The notes under the pieces were generated by a model. The model had not been told where the DNA came from. It searched no databases and saw only the letters and a program-made list of their open reading frames with translations. Shown one piece after another: positions 38,758-51,039 of a DNA stretch of 64,000 bases (its first letter is position 1; every line of letters begins with the position of its first letter). This DNA is from Synchiropus splendidus. Lineage: Eukaryota > Chordata > Actinopteri > Syngnathiformes > Callionymidae. The DNA lies in assembly GCF_027744825.2 (NCBI RefSeq), contig NC_071345.1:4618501-4682500 (forward strand), given 5' to 3'. A program made the translations under genes and the position numbers.

Positions 38758-40710
38758 TCACTGTTTGACACACCTGAAATGACCATGTGTGAACTACAAA
38801 ATCACTCAGAGAGTGCAGACTTCCTGGATCCAGAACGCCATCATCATTGAATCTTCCCTTCCTCATGCCCAACATTTGCTAACCATTTCACTGGAATCTG
38901 CACGTGACTTTCCCAGCTTCTCTCTCTAACCCATCTGAATAGAGCCATAACTAACTCTGTATCGTCATTCTGCATTAGATCTCATGACAACTGACTTTCC
39001 GCACTAGAGAATCACCATGTTCCTAGTCTTTGTCTTCTTTAGAGGCAAAATTTGGAAGCGAAAAACAAAAACAGCTCAACATTTTTAAGCTTAAAATTGC
39101 ATTTACTGACATGAAAATATCTATTTACATGTAGATCACATTGTCCTGTTGCAACGTAATGACGGTCCACTAAGAGAATTTATGTACACAGCCTTCATAA
39201 ACATGGAGGCCACATGTTTTCCTGCCCTTTAAGGCCAATAAATGTTTATCGTCTCACAAACTTGATAGACGGTTGTGTCACGCAGATTCAATGCATGACA
39301 TGCACAACATGTAATATACTGTCAAGAATGCACTCCACTTAACAGGCTGCACGCCGGGATTGATCTTTCCCAGTTTATTATTCGTGGAAAGAAGCATGTG
39401 TCATCTTGAAATTGCCAGCACTCATCCTTACAATTATACCTTGTAAAAGACCTCGCCTGCCGCTTAAAATCCATAAAGACGGCGACGACATGACATCCTC
39501 GTGTCACCAAAAATTGCAGCTAACAATCTGGCCCTCCCTCCTCCGGCAACTTAGAAGAGCTCCGTGTTTCTGCCAGCGAGTCTTTCCAGGGCGACCACTG
39601 ATACCACCGGGCTTCTCTCGCCGCCCCTCCCTCAGCAGAACTACAGGGACTTGCTTGTTGTCAACTAAGTGTTTTTACAGCCTGGCTTCAGCACAGGGCA
39701 GCATTCAGGCAGAAACCCGCCGCTCACTCTCCCACTGCTTTAATTCTCACAGTCATCGCTCGTGAAATGAGTCTGATTGAGCATCTCCGGCATTCTGACA
39801 GGCTCCACAGACCGTTTTCTGTCTCCTCGTGGAAGAGAGTCGACAAGAGAACGATGTGATAATGTTAAAGACTCAGACTTCTCTTTTTTTCTTGTCAACG
39901 GTCAAACGCATTTTCACCGTGTTACTCCCTGACCGGAGCATGAAGAGTGTCCTGGTTTTGACAGAGGCTTTTTTTTTTAAATATGAGTTGGATATTGCCT
40001 TGAATAACTGATAGTAGTGGGGAACTTGAAATCTCACAGACCATTTCCTTAGATAGACACAAGTAAGACACAAGTCCACACCACAATTTTATGTCATGAT
40101 TCAACACTTCAGCAGATCATTTTGACCAATTGAGTGTGTTGTTGGGCTTAACTGCATCTCATGCGTGTAACGTTTATCACAGCTTTTTGAAAACCACTTA
40201 TCACACCAGCACGTGTTCTCCAAATCCTCTCGATCTGAGGTGGGCGATTACGTTTCCAATGGGACCACATTATAGACTGCGTCTGTTGTCGAGCCAAAAA
40301 ACAGAAGGAAACAATAAAATACAGCCCCAATAGGACTGGGGGAAAATAAATGTTTACTTGGGGACACACTCATGAAAACATCAATTACTCTCCCCCAAAA
40401 AAACCTGTTTTTTTATTAACTTAAACTTCTCAAATGAATAACTTGGGGAAAATAACCATGTATTACACTATGGGGATTTTGCTTTTTCAAGTTTATTTTA
40501 ATGTTGTGTGTTTACCGTCAGCTATGTGTGTCAGTTTCGCCAGTGTGTTTGTGCACACAAAAAACTGCAACACTGAATCAAAAAAAAAAAAAAGAAAACA
40601 AGTCAGTGACACACAAAAACAACCAGTAAACAGGTTAAGACAAACAGTATTAGACACCACAGCACAGAGAGGATTTGAAATTCTTCAATTAAAAATAACA
40701 GAAAATAACA
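38758..40710. other. Non-coding, no gene seen
   Basis: 39.35-39.80 kb is GC-balanced and non-repetitive with a 119-codon open frame, but that frame resembles no known protein and lacks gene context. Confidence 0.5.
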
Positions 40711-40769
<59 letters not shown>

Positions 40770-40770
40770 C

Positions 40771-40866
<96 letters not shown>

Positions 40867-40883
40867 GTATATATATGTATATT
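40711..40883. repeat. Compound microsatellite (ATCT)n(CT)n(AT)n
   Basis: About 58 bases of ATCT, then about 28 of CT, then about 64 of AT with a GTATAT tail. Confidence 0.98.
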
Positions 40884-42480
40884 GTAGGGGGGTCAAGGAG
40901 GCAGCGGTCGTAGCAAAGATGCCCAGACTTCTCCCTCCTGCCGTGAGATCCTTCACACAAGTAACAAGGCTGTTGTGGATCTGACCCTGGGCACATGGCA
41001 CACCATGTGATCTGGGAGGGATCTGTGCTGTGGCATAGATCCCTGGTCACCTGGACTGAGCCTTGGTCAAGGTCCTTACTAGACCTCTAATGGGGAGTCC
41101 AGAAAGAGTTCAGAGGAAACTCATCTGCGTCCATATAGCTTATGTTTTGGTAGATGATTTGCCTGCTAACATTTTCAGGTTTCACTGGAAAATGACTTAA
41201 AATCTTGAACTAAAGAGCAACATCAGTGCTCTTGTAAATATGTGAAATAGTTGCACCCCAGTTCCTGTTAGCGTTGAACCAGGGAGAGCCGAATAAATAA
41301 AGAGTGTTTATCGTGAAATTGATTTGTATTTTCAATAAGCCGAAGTTTTCCCGGGTGGAGGAGTCCACATGAGAAGCGCGGCGTTGTCTTCGGGGAGCGT
41401 TGACCATAGACACATGTAGATTGATCATCTCTGCGTCGTAAACATAATTACATCACCTCAGATATTAATGAACGCATCGATCGCCCGCTCTAAACATAAT
41501 CACCATATTTGTCTTCAAGCCGCACGAAACCTCCGGTGGCGCGTCCGATTACACCGGGGCTTTGGTCCGATATCAAATGTTGCTGTTAGCGCCCTCAGAG
41601 ATGCCGCTGATAGTTGAGGGGAGGATTTCTCCAACTCAAATGGAAGTGGCACCTTTGAAGTGCCTCTCAGTGTCCAAATCTAAATTCTTGCAGGGAGAAA
41701 TGCGATAAGCTAATGATCTCTCCTGGGACCTGAGTGAGTGTAACCAAGGGATAAACATATCTGCATATCTGTGTGCACTTTCTTTTGCCCTCAGCTGAAC
41801 TCCTGTAGGAGAGTTTAGGGGCCCGAGCGGGAGCAGATGGACAGAACAGGCTTTGAAGTGCTCGGGGGGGTCATGTGTATATGAACTGTTATCAATGTAG
41901 AGAAGCATGCAGAGTAAATGTGCCACACCAAATCTCTGGGAAGGTCTGAGGGTCACGCAGGGAAGGGGGATTTCCACACTTGAAATGGCTCAGGTTGTTT
42001 CTCAGAAAACTGTTTCCCCTTGCTTTTATAGCAACGTACGTGGTGTTTTATTATTCTTATTTGATATCACAATATGTTCGGCAGTCTTTTCACACCTTAT
42101 TTTTTCAAAGGTCCGGCGACATGTTTACTTGGCTTATAGTTGGCTACAACTTTAAGACGCAGAGAGCGTGCATCTAATAACAGTCTCACAAAGGACACCA
42201 AAATAAACACATGAACTTCTTCTTCCAAAAACCCAAACAAACCGTTATTAACCGTTTGACCTTTTTCTGTTGATAGTAGTCACAGTTTACGGTTGACACC
42301 TAAACCAGATGAACGTGTTTTAGGTCAACAGAGGTAGATACTGAATGGAGTTAATTGTATCCAAAATATAGCGGTTCAACACTTTACGCAGTGTGTGTGA
42401 ATTAAATTAACAGTTGCTCAATTGTCATGGGAAGGTTTGTTGTAAACCCCGCTGCTAAATGTAAAATTTCATCTTTCGTT
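40884..42480. other. Non-coding, no gene seen
   Basis: No recognisable repeat or gene. Confidence 0.5.
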
Positions 42481-42482
42481 TA

Positions 42483-42863
42483 TCGTAAATTCTGGACAAT
42501 GAGCTGCTTTTTCATTTTAACCCCAAGGCGAATATATGGATTTTTACAGCTGGAGCATCACAGTGCCAAAATATTGAGCCTCATCGCATCGCTTTTGAGC
42601 GCTTTTATGTCAGTAAAAGATGTGAGAAGTTGATGATTCAAGTTCAGAACATTGTCCGTGTTGTATCAGGAGTCAGTCTCCATGCTGGAGCCCGTTTTCA
42701 AAACTAGTTTCGAAGTGACCCTCATGCATTTTTAAGCAGAACTGACCTTTCTACCACTGGCTTATAGACCGCTGCCACTTATGTATGACCAAAATCTATT
42801 TCCTTCTTAAATTTAGTGGGTGTGGCTTATGTTCCAGTGCGCTCTATAGTCCAGAATTTATGG
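42483..42863. mobile_element. Family B interspersed element, copy with both ends
   Basis: The left end TCGTAAATTCTGGACAATGAG and right end CTATAGTCCAGAATTTATGG are complementary over the TAAATTCTGGAC core. The interior has GATGTGAGAAGTTGATGATT and GAGTCAGTCTCCATGCTGGA. This is the most complete single copy in the window (about 380 bp). No transposase frame. Confidence 0.7.
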
Positions 42864-44893
42864 TAGAGACTGCGAGCCTATTCCATTTCCTGTCCAGGCG
42901 CTTCGTATAAGAAATTGATTTTTAAGGACACACTTTTAAAAGAATGCAGTTTGGCACTCAGACAAACAAGCAAAGACATGCATTCACCCTTCAGTCAAAG
43001 TCACATTCTCTCAATTTCGACGTCAGACTTGACCAAGCCCCTGCTTCCTAACCAGATATTCCATTCATCCCAAACGTTGGTCCAGTAAAAAAAAAAAAAC
43101 ATCCCTTTCTCAATTCATCCTCATCTGCATGCCAGAAAGGACGTTCTAAAACCAGTCGGTGGCGGCCAAAAAACAAGCGCTCAGCACTGCGAAAACATGT
43201 CTAACAAGGAGAAAATAAAAATAGACTGTTTCCTCTAAATTCCCGGAATCAATAATTCATGCCATGCGCAGAAGCCTGATTTATGACGGAATTAAGCGCC
43301 GCGGACTGGAGCTCGCGCGGACGCCCATGTCGCAGGCATGACAGCCACAATTAAACATGAGAGGTGAGCACTCACGAACCAATCATCCGCTGCCATGTTG
43401 ACACATTAGAAGACCCTGCTCGGCCCTGAGCCGGCAAAATGACAAAGGTGATTCTAGAGATCAATGCACTGATGTGTTTGGAATTGCCTCCATGGGTTAT
43501 GCATGCTACTGGAGGTCGCCAGGCAAAACTACCGTTGGTTAAAAGTTCGGCTTCTTGCGGATCAAATGACTCATCAGATGTGAACGGTGTTTGCGTTTCT
43601 AAACACCTTTTGTATCATTGAATTTCTAGGATGAAGCTAAATACACACTTTCCCTGAAGGAGCGCTTGAAACACTTGTTTGTAATAAATGTGTTTTGATG
43701 CTATTAATCAACAAGAGAATATTTCCCCTTTGTGTTTACATTTGTAGTTTCAGTACATTGCTCTTATTGTCTCGCGCAGATGCGGACCATCTGTAAACCT
43801 AACTGAAATGTTAGAATTAATCTCTTCAGCTATTATCTTCCTGGTCAGCTGCCATGAATATGAGGAAAACCAGACGCATGAATCATCTTTTTAAATCGTG
43901 TTTTTATCAAGGAACTGTTGGGAAAACATGAATATTCCTCAAGCCGACGCATACCAGTCACATCCTACACATTTGCTGTTTTCATCAGTGTTGCATGGCA
44001 GCCAGTGGATCCCAGATCAGATCCAACACTTGTGGTGGGCCAAATTCACTGAGTTGCCTGAAACTTTGGGGTCTTGAGGAGGCCATTTGTTTTGATATCG
44101 GAAGTTCTCATGGAAATATGTCTATTGGTGGAACTGATGTGTTCTTTACTTTAATTTGCTTTGATAATAAACCTTTGTCCCGAATATGTTTTGGAGTCTG
44201 GTCCCCACTCTACATGCTGGAGATGGGATCAGTCGCTACGTGCAGGCCACAAACATTATCCAGGTAGATTGAATGCCATATATATCTGTATATAAGTGTG
44301 TCTCATTTTAATGGCTATTCACCAGTGGAACTGCTTTGACACAATATTGACAGCATTTTAAAGGCTTGTTTCGCCTGAATGCAAAGACATTTTGGACCGC
44401 TTGACAACAAAATAATAAAGAAATGAGGGGAAATGATTCCCTTCCCTGTCAGTGAAAAAGATAGAAAGTCACAGTTACATTTTTAGCCTGTGTCCACAAT
44501 GTTGCAATGAATGGGTGATTCAATTTTAGCCATGTTGTGAACCTCCATCTGGACACAGGAAGGTTACGAGGTATCGGTCACTGACTTGGACAGCTTCTAT
44601 CACTGTAGCTCATGCGGCCGACTCTGCTCATAACCAGTAAAAACAATGGAAAACATGACTGAAAGCATGAAAGTGAAATTACCTCGATGTGGCTGTGGTG
44701 CTTGAATATGCCGTAGAAAAGATTCCCAGAGCCTTGAAGACTCAAACACGATGAGACCAGCACCTCAAGTGTTCTAGTTTCTGTCTATTTGATATCCAGG
44801 AATATATTTTTATTTATTTTTTAGTGATCTATAGTGCGATTAAAGTGATAGTGGAACCCGATCCTCAGCAGAGGCCTATAAAACAGAATCTCC
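42864..44893. other. Non-coding, no gene seen
   Basis: Mixed-composition unique sequence. Short frames resemble nothing known. Confidence 0.5.
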
Positions 44894-45083
44894 TAGTGAT
44901 GGCATCATGAAACAGTATTGGAGGGTTGATGAAACTAGATAGCGCTCTTGGTTTCAAATGGTGTAAGGGTTCATTGAATTAGATGTTCAAGTCCAAACAT
45001 TTAACAGCACACAGTGCCCCCTGGTGGCCTCTGAAAATCAGGACACTGTTTCATGAAACCTCATCTACTATCTACCATCACAA
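44894..45083. mobile_element. Family A MITE, near-complete
   Basis: Left end TAGTGATGGCATCATGAAAC, then AGTATTGGAGGGTTGATGAA and AGCGCTCTTGGTTTCAAATG. The right arm is GTGGCCTCTGAAAATCAGGA, CACTGTTTCATGAAACCTC and end CCATCAC. The interior (GTTCAAGTCCAAACATTTAA) is shared with the 60.5-kb copy. The left end has lost about 10 bases. No clear target duplication. Confidence 0.8.
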
Positions 45084-45585
45084 GCAGCTACAGTTTTGTG
45101 TCCAGCTCCGGTCATGTTGCAGATCCAGAATTCAGTCAGCAAATCCTCAGTTTCAGATCAGATCGTTGAATTGATACATGAATGGGGCAGAATGGTTTTA
45201 CAAATCCCCCATTTTTCTTTATGTATTTTTACCCCTTTAACCCAGTGCTGATGAAAGTGATGTCATACAAACTGTTCTTCTTGACATTGCTGCACACACA
45301 CTGACCGCAGAGTGGGAACCTTTGCAAGTCACAATGCCAGTGACATACACCATTGCCACGGATGAAAGATGAAAGAAAATATTTATGAGGTTATCATGGC
45401 CGTGAAATGACGGGTTTACGATGTTTTTTTTTCTTTCAATTTCCACTCATCCTTGCTTGAAAAGCAAAAGCTCTCCTGCGTGCAGAGAGCGACTCTGAAA
45501 ACAAAGTCGCTTCAGTCAAACTAACCAGATGAATGGCGCCATCTATTTATACAATTTATTATTTATATAATTTATCATTATACAA
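45084..45585. other. Non-coding, no gene seen
   Basis: No supported feature. Confidence 0.4.
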
Positions 45586-45589
45586 GTCT

Positions 45590-45830
45590 TATATATTTAC
45601 TTATATTTTCTTTATTTTGTCGTGATATATCTTTATATATTATGGGTATTTATTATATTACTATTTGGTGATAGCTTGCTACTTCATCTTCTTTCTCTTA
45701 TGCTGATGCTCTGTGGACGTCTTTGATGTTTGTTGCGCATCTTTAGTGTCTTTGATGTGTGTCAGCGTCTGCTGTGACATGTTGAATTTCCCCACTGCGG
45801 GACTAATAAAGGCCATCTAAATTTAAGGTG
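45590..45830 (+). mobile_element. LINE 3' end, copy 1
   Basis: AT-rich segment with TATATTATGGGTATTTATTA, then TATGCTGATGCTCTGTGGAC, GTCTTTGATG, CTGCTGTGACATGTTGAATT and CCCCACTGCGGGACTAATAAA. This is the typical TTGAATTTCCCC...GGGACTAATAAA end of fish non-LTR elements. Coding part absent. Confidence 0.65.
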
Positions 45831-46744
45831 TGTGAAACGTGTGGGCTGAGCAGCAGTGCTCGGTGTGTGTCGGTGCACCGGAGCAACAACAGTCAGATGG
45901 AATTACAGTGGCTGTCATTGCGTGGAAATGCTTGAGGAAGAAAGGACGGGAAGCAAAGACGGTATGGAGCCTTTTCCTGCAGGACAATTATCTAACTGTA
46001 ATTAAGATGAGATTAGATAAGATCGGACAAGACAAGGGATGGTTTAGCTCAGTGATGCAACAAAGAAAGTGACAGTATTTAGGGGGATTTGTTTAGAATT
46101 TCCCTTTTTTTAAACAGTTGATACCTCCATTTGAGTTACATAACCAGTGACAATGGCCTTGAAATGATGCTTGCACCCGTGTAAAATCTTGCTCAACCCA
46201 ATACCGCTTTTGTTCAATGGAAATCCGTTGCTTTTCTATGAATTCTTGAGGTTTTCTTTTGGAACTCAAAGGTTCAAGTTGCTTATCTATTCCCGTGATT
46301 CACGACTGACTAAACACTGCACCTCTTGTGCACATAAACATGGGAACAGCTGACTAGTTGTGCACCGCAGTTAGACACTGAAGATTGTGATCAACACCAG
46401 AGTCGTCCTTCATGTTGAAAAATGAATGGTCACAGAACCGACTGGACCAGGAAAGAGGGCAATAAAACAGCCTTTCCAGTCCCGGCTCTAGCACCAACGT
46501 CATTCTGATTTTGGAATAGAACGCAACATCAGTATCTGCTTTAGGCGAATGACGTCGTAACAGAGTGTTTGGTGTCAAAATACTTAACACAAATTCCAAC
46601 ATGAAAGACACTTTCCTTGAAGCATCTGCTTCTCATCTATCGTCACTGTCAGGTTTTTGGACATTTCTGTGCAATGATCGCATCTTACTGGCCAAGAAAA
46701 GTGGAATGTCAAGCCTGCTTTGGCCCCTGGGCCTGCAGTTTGAC
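45831..46744. other. Non-coding, no gene seen
   Basis: Sequence between two LINE ends of the same family. No supported gene. Confidence 0.45.
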
Positions 46745-46995
46745 ACTTATTATACCTGACATTTATTATTATCTATGTATTGTCTATTATCTATTTACTC
46801 ATAACAATATATTTTATATATATTACATGATGTTTGACTATATATTATGGGTATTTGTCTTTACTTTTTTTTATGTATGCTGATGCTTTGTGGACGTCTT
46901 TGACATCCATTGTGTATCTTTTAAGTATTTGGTATGTGTCATTTTTGTCATTGTTGGCTGCTGTGACACGTTGAATTTCCCGACTGTGGGACATC
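46745..46995 (+). mobile_element. LINE 3' end, copy 2
   Basis: TATATTATGGGTATTTGTCT, TATGCTGATGCTTTGTGGAC, GTCTTTGACATCC, CTGCTGTGACACGTTGAATT and TCCCGACTGTGGGAC. Same family and orientation as 45590-45830, but lacking the final AATAAA. Confidence 0.65.
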
Positions 46996-48239
46996 GAAAG
47001 AGGAAGCAGGAACTTCTCCAGAAAGCTGTTCTCGCCACTCGCACTGTGGTGACCTTTGTTGCTTAGAGATGAGACACCAGTTCCGTGTGCAGGTAGGATA
47101 CGAAACACCACCACTGGCGCAAACAATATGATGAGTGACTTCAGTTTAGCGTGACAGAATACTGTCAGTCCAGTCAATGACTTTGCAGCTATATTATTAA
47201 ATTTGACTCTAATGCTACTAACTACTAGTTTATAATAATATCTGGTATCTGCCCAATAGACAATAAATGAGTGTGGTCTTAGAGGAGGGGGATTAAAACA
47301 AATAAAATAACCATATAAATCCACCAAACTGTTATATGGACAACATAACAATGGCAGTTTTTCATTGTACTCTTTTTAATGTTCAGAAATGAACTGTCGA
47401 AATGATAATACTGTCTTCTGAATTGCTGCAAACCACGTTTTTTTTTTAAATAAAATAAATAACCTTCATGTTGAACTGAGTCAGGTAAAGCTTTGCAAAC
47501 ATCTCTTCGGTTACCTTCGTCCCACTTTCTTCCCTTCATGCCCCAAAATGTGTTTATTTTAAACCTCTTCACTTGTAGTGATACAACCAGTGTTGAGTAT
47601 TGCTCTTTGCAATTTGGGTTGAGAAAAACCTAGAAGGGCTAAAAACTGATCATTTTTGGAAGAAAACAAAATGACCTTATTATTAACATTAACAAATGAA
47701 TAATAATAATGTTACTATAACTTTAAATTTCATATAAAGCAGGACACATTACTGTACTTATTCTGTGTATTCTCAACACCTAAATATTGTCTATGCACAA
47801 GTCTTCTTTGCCTGTATGTGCTCACATTTCTTTCCTGCTTTTGTTTCTCATTGAAATGACTGGGACATTGTTGTATCACTACAAGTAGGTGCAGACCGTG
47901 TCTCTAAATGTGACTAGTAGAGTGACATTCTAAAGAACAAAGTGCAATGGTCCAGAAAGGCAACATGAACTGCGAACCGATGAGATTAGATCACATTCTT
48001 CCCACAGTCATGGATTCAAATCGATGTCTTTATCTGTCAAAAGCCCCAGCTCCAGACACCGGTTCTTCTTTCTAAGCCAACTGGGGTTGTTCTATCTCTC
48101 CATATGTGGATCGGAAGAGTGTGATTTCTACTCCTGATGAAGGTGTGAGTTCGATGCAGATTCTTGGATTAGGATGCAAATGAGAGCCGAGCAGGGGTGA
48201 GGTCGTTCAGGAAAAAGGGAGACCAACTATTTTCTGCAG
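46996..48239. other. Non-coding, upstream of flrt2
   Basis: AT-rich sequence immediately upstream of the presumed promoter. No repeat family recognised. Confidence 0.5.
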
Positions 48240-48327
48240 TGTGAGGGCAGCAGGGAGGATCTGTGGCTCTAAGCCATCATGGAGCTTCTGGAGGAGATGC
48301 ATTCTTTATTCTGAGGAGGAGGGACTG

Positions 48328-48392
48328 GAGGGAGAGAGAGGGAGAGGGGGAGAGAGAGAGGGAGGGAGAGAGCGAGGGAGAGAGAGAGAGCG
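48328..48392 (+). promoter_or_regulatory. Homopurine GA tract at the flrt2 promoter
   Basis: About 65 bases of almost pure G/A (GGAGGGAGAGAGAGGGAGAG and similar), interrupted by a single C near 48373. Such tracts are frequent in TATA-less vertebrate promoters and leaders. A regulatory role is inferred from position just upstream of the CpG-rich block. Confidence 0.45.
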
Positions 48393-48524
48393 CACACGTC
48401 GCACTATCAACTGGATCCATCTAAGAAAACAACTCCGGGGAAGTCAGTCTGAGCTGCATAGACACTGAAGGTAACTTGGTCGCTGCTGCTGGAATAAGGA
48501 CCCGGACGCAGGCAGCTGGCCGTC

Positions 48525-48644
48525 ATGGCCCGCCATGGATCCGGACACCCCAGCGTCCTGACGGTTCTGACACCGCGGAGGTGGAGAGGTGGACGCTACC
48601 AACAGCCCGCTTTCCTCGCTCCTCTCCCGGTGCGGAGTTGGTGA
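48525..48644 (+). other. Upstream ORF in candidate leader exon (39 codons)
   Basis: The ATG at 48525 is followed by 39 sense codons and TGA at 48642-48644. A second in-frame ATG lies four codons in (CCATGG context). The product is Arg/Pro-rich and resembles no family I know. It would belong to the flrt2 mRNA only if the 48918 donor is used, and then could dampen translation of the main frame. Confidence 0.4.
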
Positions 48645-48719
48645 AGCGCAGCTCCCGTTTCCACCCGAAGGCAGAAGAAGTCGCACACGCAGAGAGAGCC
48701 GTCTGGACTTTCTTTATTC

Positions 48720-48744
48720 TTTTTTTTTTTTTTTTTTTTTTTTT
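48720..48744 (+). repeat. 25-T homopolymer in the flrt2 leader/intron 1 region
   Basis: An uninterrupted run of 25 T follows CTTTATTC. It lies in the leader if the 48918 donor is used, or in intron 1 if the 48470 donor is used. Length is likely polymorphic or imprecise in assembly. Confidence 0.9.
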
Positions 48745-48918
48745 GACTTGAGGGAATTATAATGCTGAGGCTCGAGGTGGCGATCGGAGCCGACGCGGTG
48801 CCAAACGGACCTTTACGCATGATCACACAGTAGGACCGCATGAAGGACAGACGCTGGAACCAGGCGCAAAAGTTGAACATGGTGGAGGGGGGTTGCCATG
48901 AAGAAAGGCTCGGTTAAG

Positions 48919-50636
48919 GTACAGTCGATGCTCACCTTTCCTCAAGAAACCACTCTATTATTTCAATCGAAGTTGCGGAGATACAACATCCAAAGCAATC
49001 GTGCCCAATCCCCAACGACATTTCACATCATTTATTCCCCAGCAATCGAACCACTCCTGTTAATGAGTTATTTGAAGATTACTGGCTACAAAGCAGAGCG
49101 ATCCACATTTTCACCCTCGAGAAAACCTGCCTTTTTTTTGGAGGAGGGTTTGCTCCTGGCTTCCTTTTGAAACCATTCAAATAAACACCTCTCTGTGGGG
49201 AAGCTTTGAAGCAAACTACTGTCAAATACACGATCCATTTTAAACTTTTAATTCAATTTCTCATGGCTCATCCAGTTCCAATCGGATTGTCCTGGACACA
49301 TATCGCAGTCTTCATCTTGGGCTGAGAAGCTGTGTGAGAAAAGAGAGAAAAAAGTACATTTCTAGTTTTAATTCCGACTATCCTCGCCTCTCATGATCCA
49401 GCCTGTCCACATCAAGTTTCTTTGTTCAGCTGCTTGCTAAAGGTCATTATTTGGATTCCTGTTGACATGTTATTTATGTAGCTATAATAATCTTGATGCT
49501 GCTGCCTTCTGCTGTTGACTCTGCTGCTCTGCCAGCACATTTTATCGCCTCGTGTGCTTGCATATACCCCTCCTCACCCCCCTTTCCCCCGAAGGTTATT
49601 TGATTAAATTTAGCACTTTCAATTTAGAAAAGTAGATCACCGTTGCATGTCAAAGGATTGTCACAGAATTTGTGTGGTGTCCATCTTGTCACCAACTGTA
49701 TTCTAGCATCCACATATACACACATCACTATTCATTTTTTTTTTTTTTGCACATTAAATCTAGTGTTTGAATTTGAATTTTACCAGTCGGTATTTAGTGT
49801 CACGGAGCATCCACACAGGGTGGAGCTTCAACTTTGCAGCGGTGACCAGTACAGCAGGCTGGGAGGGATGTTTGATGGGTCATAAAACTTAGAATAATGG
49901 ATCTGTGGTGTACAACAATCCAACGGCCTTGTGCTTCGTTCGAAGTCGCCTGTATCGATCATCCATCGCAGCTGGAAATTATTTCCACCATCTGACAGCT
50001 AGACGTCTACATGGGTGATACGACGGCTATTCCAGAGCAGCTCTCAGTGCTTTCTTTGGTCAAGGTTTTGTTCTTGATTTGGATGGCGGTGCATTTTGTG
50101 TAATAACAAGCGTCTGCTCAGGCCGCTGGCTAAACACCTCCTCTGTTTACTGTAAGCGCTTGTGTGTTTACTCATGTAGCTCAACCCACAATGTGTGTGC
50201 AAGTCAGAAAAAAAAAAAGATAGAGAAACCTTTCTGGTCCAGTGATATTAGTATTTCTGGTGGGAGATATTTTCAATTATAACATTTCAGAACAGTCTTT
50301 CGGCATTGACAAACTTCAAATCTTTCCATGAGAGTGTCCTTGCGGTTTTCTATTCCCTTCCTGACAGAGCAAAAAAAAAAGGATAAAGACCTTCTTTATG
50401 TCTGGACCGGATGTGTAAGAGCTGGTCTGAATATTTATCAGATGATTCCCCGCTACTAAACAGTGCGTTATTTGACTTTGGTAGGGAACAGTTTGTTGCA
50501 CTTGTTTGTGACTGGAGAGAGAGGAACGATGCTCTGCGTGTGTGTTGAAAAAGAAGGTTAATGAGGCCCCGTGTTTTCGTGCCTGAAAACCCGAATCTAA
50601 ATTTCTGTTTTTGTCTTTTGTTCTTCACCTTCACAG
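48919..50636 (+). other. flrt2: Probable flrt2 5'-UTR intron
   Basis: The 3' end is a strong acceptor: a long polypyrimidine run (TTTCTGTTTTTGTCTTTTG and on) leading to CACAG at 50632-50636, immediately before GTCTGTGGCTCC. The 5' end is taken at the GTACAG donor at 48919; the alternative donor is at 48471. The interior is AT-rich with short A and T runs and no coding potential that I recognise. Confidence 0.5.
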
Positions 50637-51039
50637 GTCTGTGGCTCCAAATGTCACCCTCCCTGGATGATGCCGTGGTTGAGGACCACCAGTGTGTAAC
50701 AGACAGACAAGCAGTGCCCGCAGTGGCTCTCTACCGTGTGGCTTCAAATTGGCACTGGCTGAGCTCTGCATGGAGCGACGAGTAAAGAGCCCTGCACCGG
50801 TCTTATATCTCAGCATGGATGAAGTCAGTCAGTGGACTGGTCACCATTAATGAGACCATCACTTTGCTGCTGAGGACTGACATTTACAGGATTACGCCTG
50901 ACCTACATCATTACCAAACCGGTGGACTGCAATTGGTTTTGGTTTTATGCGGATATATGACATTGCTTTTTAAATTTCCATTTTCCGTTGCATTTATTTT
51001 TCACTTTTGGTGGCCAGTTTCCTGATTTATTTTTCCACT
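50637..51039 (+). other. flrt2: flrt2 5' UTR in the coding exon, with three upstream ORFs
   Basis: This is the segment between the acceptor and the chosen start. It holds three ATG-initiated upstream ORFs: 50651-50785 (44 aa), 50815-50850 (11 aa) and 50819-51025 (68 aa, very hydrophobic C-terminal half). The last stops 14 bases before the main ATG. None overlaps the main start, so reinitiation or leaky scanning would be needed. The main ATG has the better context (ACTATGG). Confidence 0.65.

Larger units (their letters stand above)
48240..48918 (+). other. flrt2: Probable flrt2 5' leader exon / promoter region
   Basis: This is the only stretch upstream of the gene that looks like a vertebrate promoter and leader. 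A purine-rich tract (about 48328-48392) is followed by a CpG-dense segment (about 48475-48700), unlike the AT-rich surroundings. No TATA box is evident, which fits a TATA-less promoter. Two possible splice donors are visible: CTGAAG|GTAACT (exon end 48470) and GGTTAAG|GTACAG (exon end 48918). With the second donor the leader would include an upstream ORF at 48525 and a 25-T run. The transcription start cannot be fixed from sequence alone. Exon boundaries are inferred. Confidence 0.5.

Noticed and set aside
39406..39765. 119-codon open frame as a gene
   Set aside because: Composition and lack of domains, start context or neighbouring exons suggest chance.
40711..40797. CRISPR-like array (regular short repeat)
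   Set aside because: Uninterrupted ATCT/CT microsatellite with no spacers, in a vertebrate genome.
46845..47351. 168-codon minus-strand frame
   Set aside because: Overlaps a LINE 3' end at its C-terminal side and shows no family resemblance.
51007..51039. Extension of the flrt2 frame upstream of the ATG at 51040
   Set aside because: The frame is open but begins at TTG, not ATG. Starting at 51040 gives good initiation context and the expected FLRT2 length.
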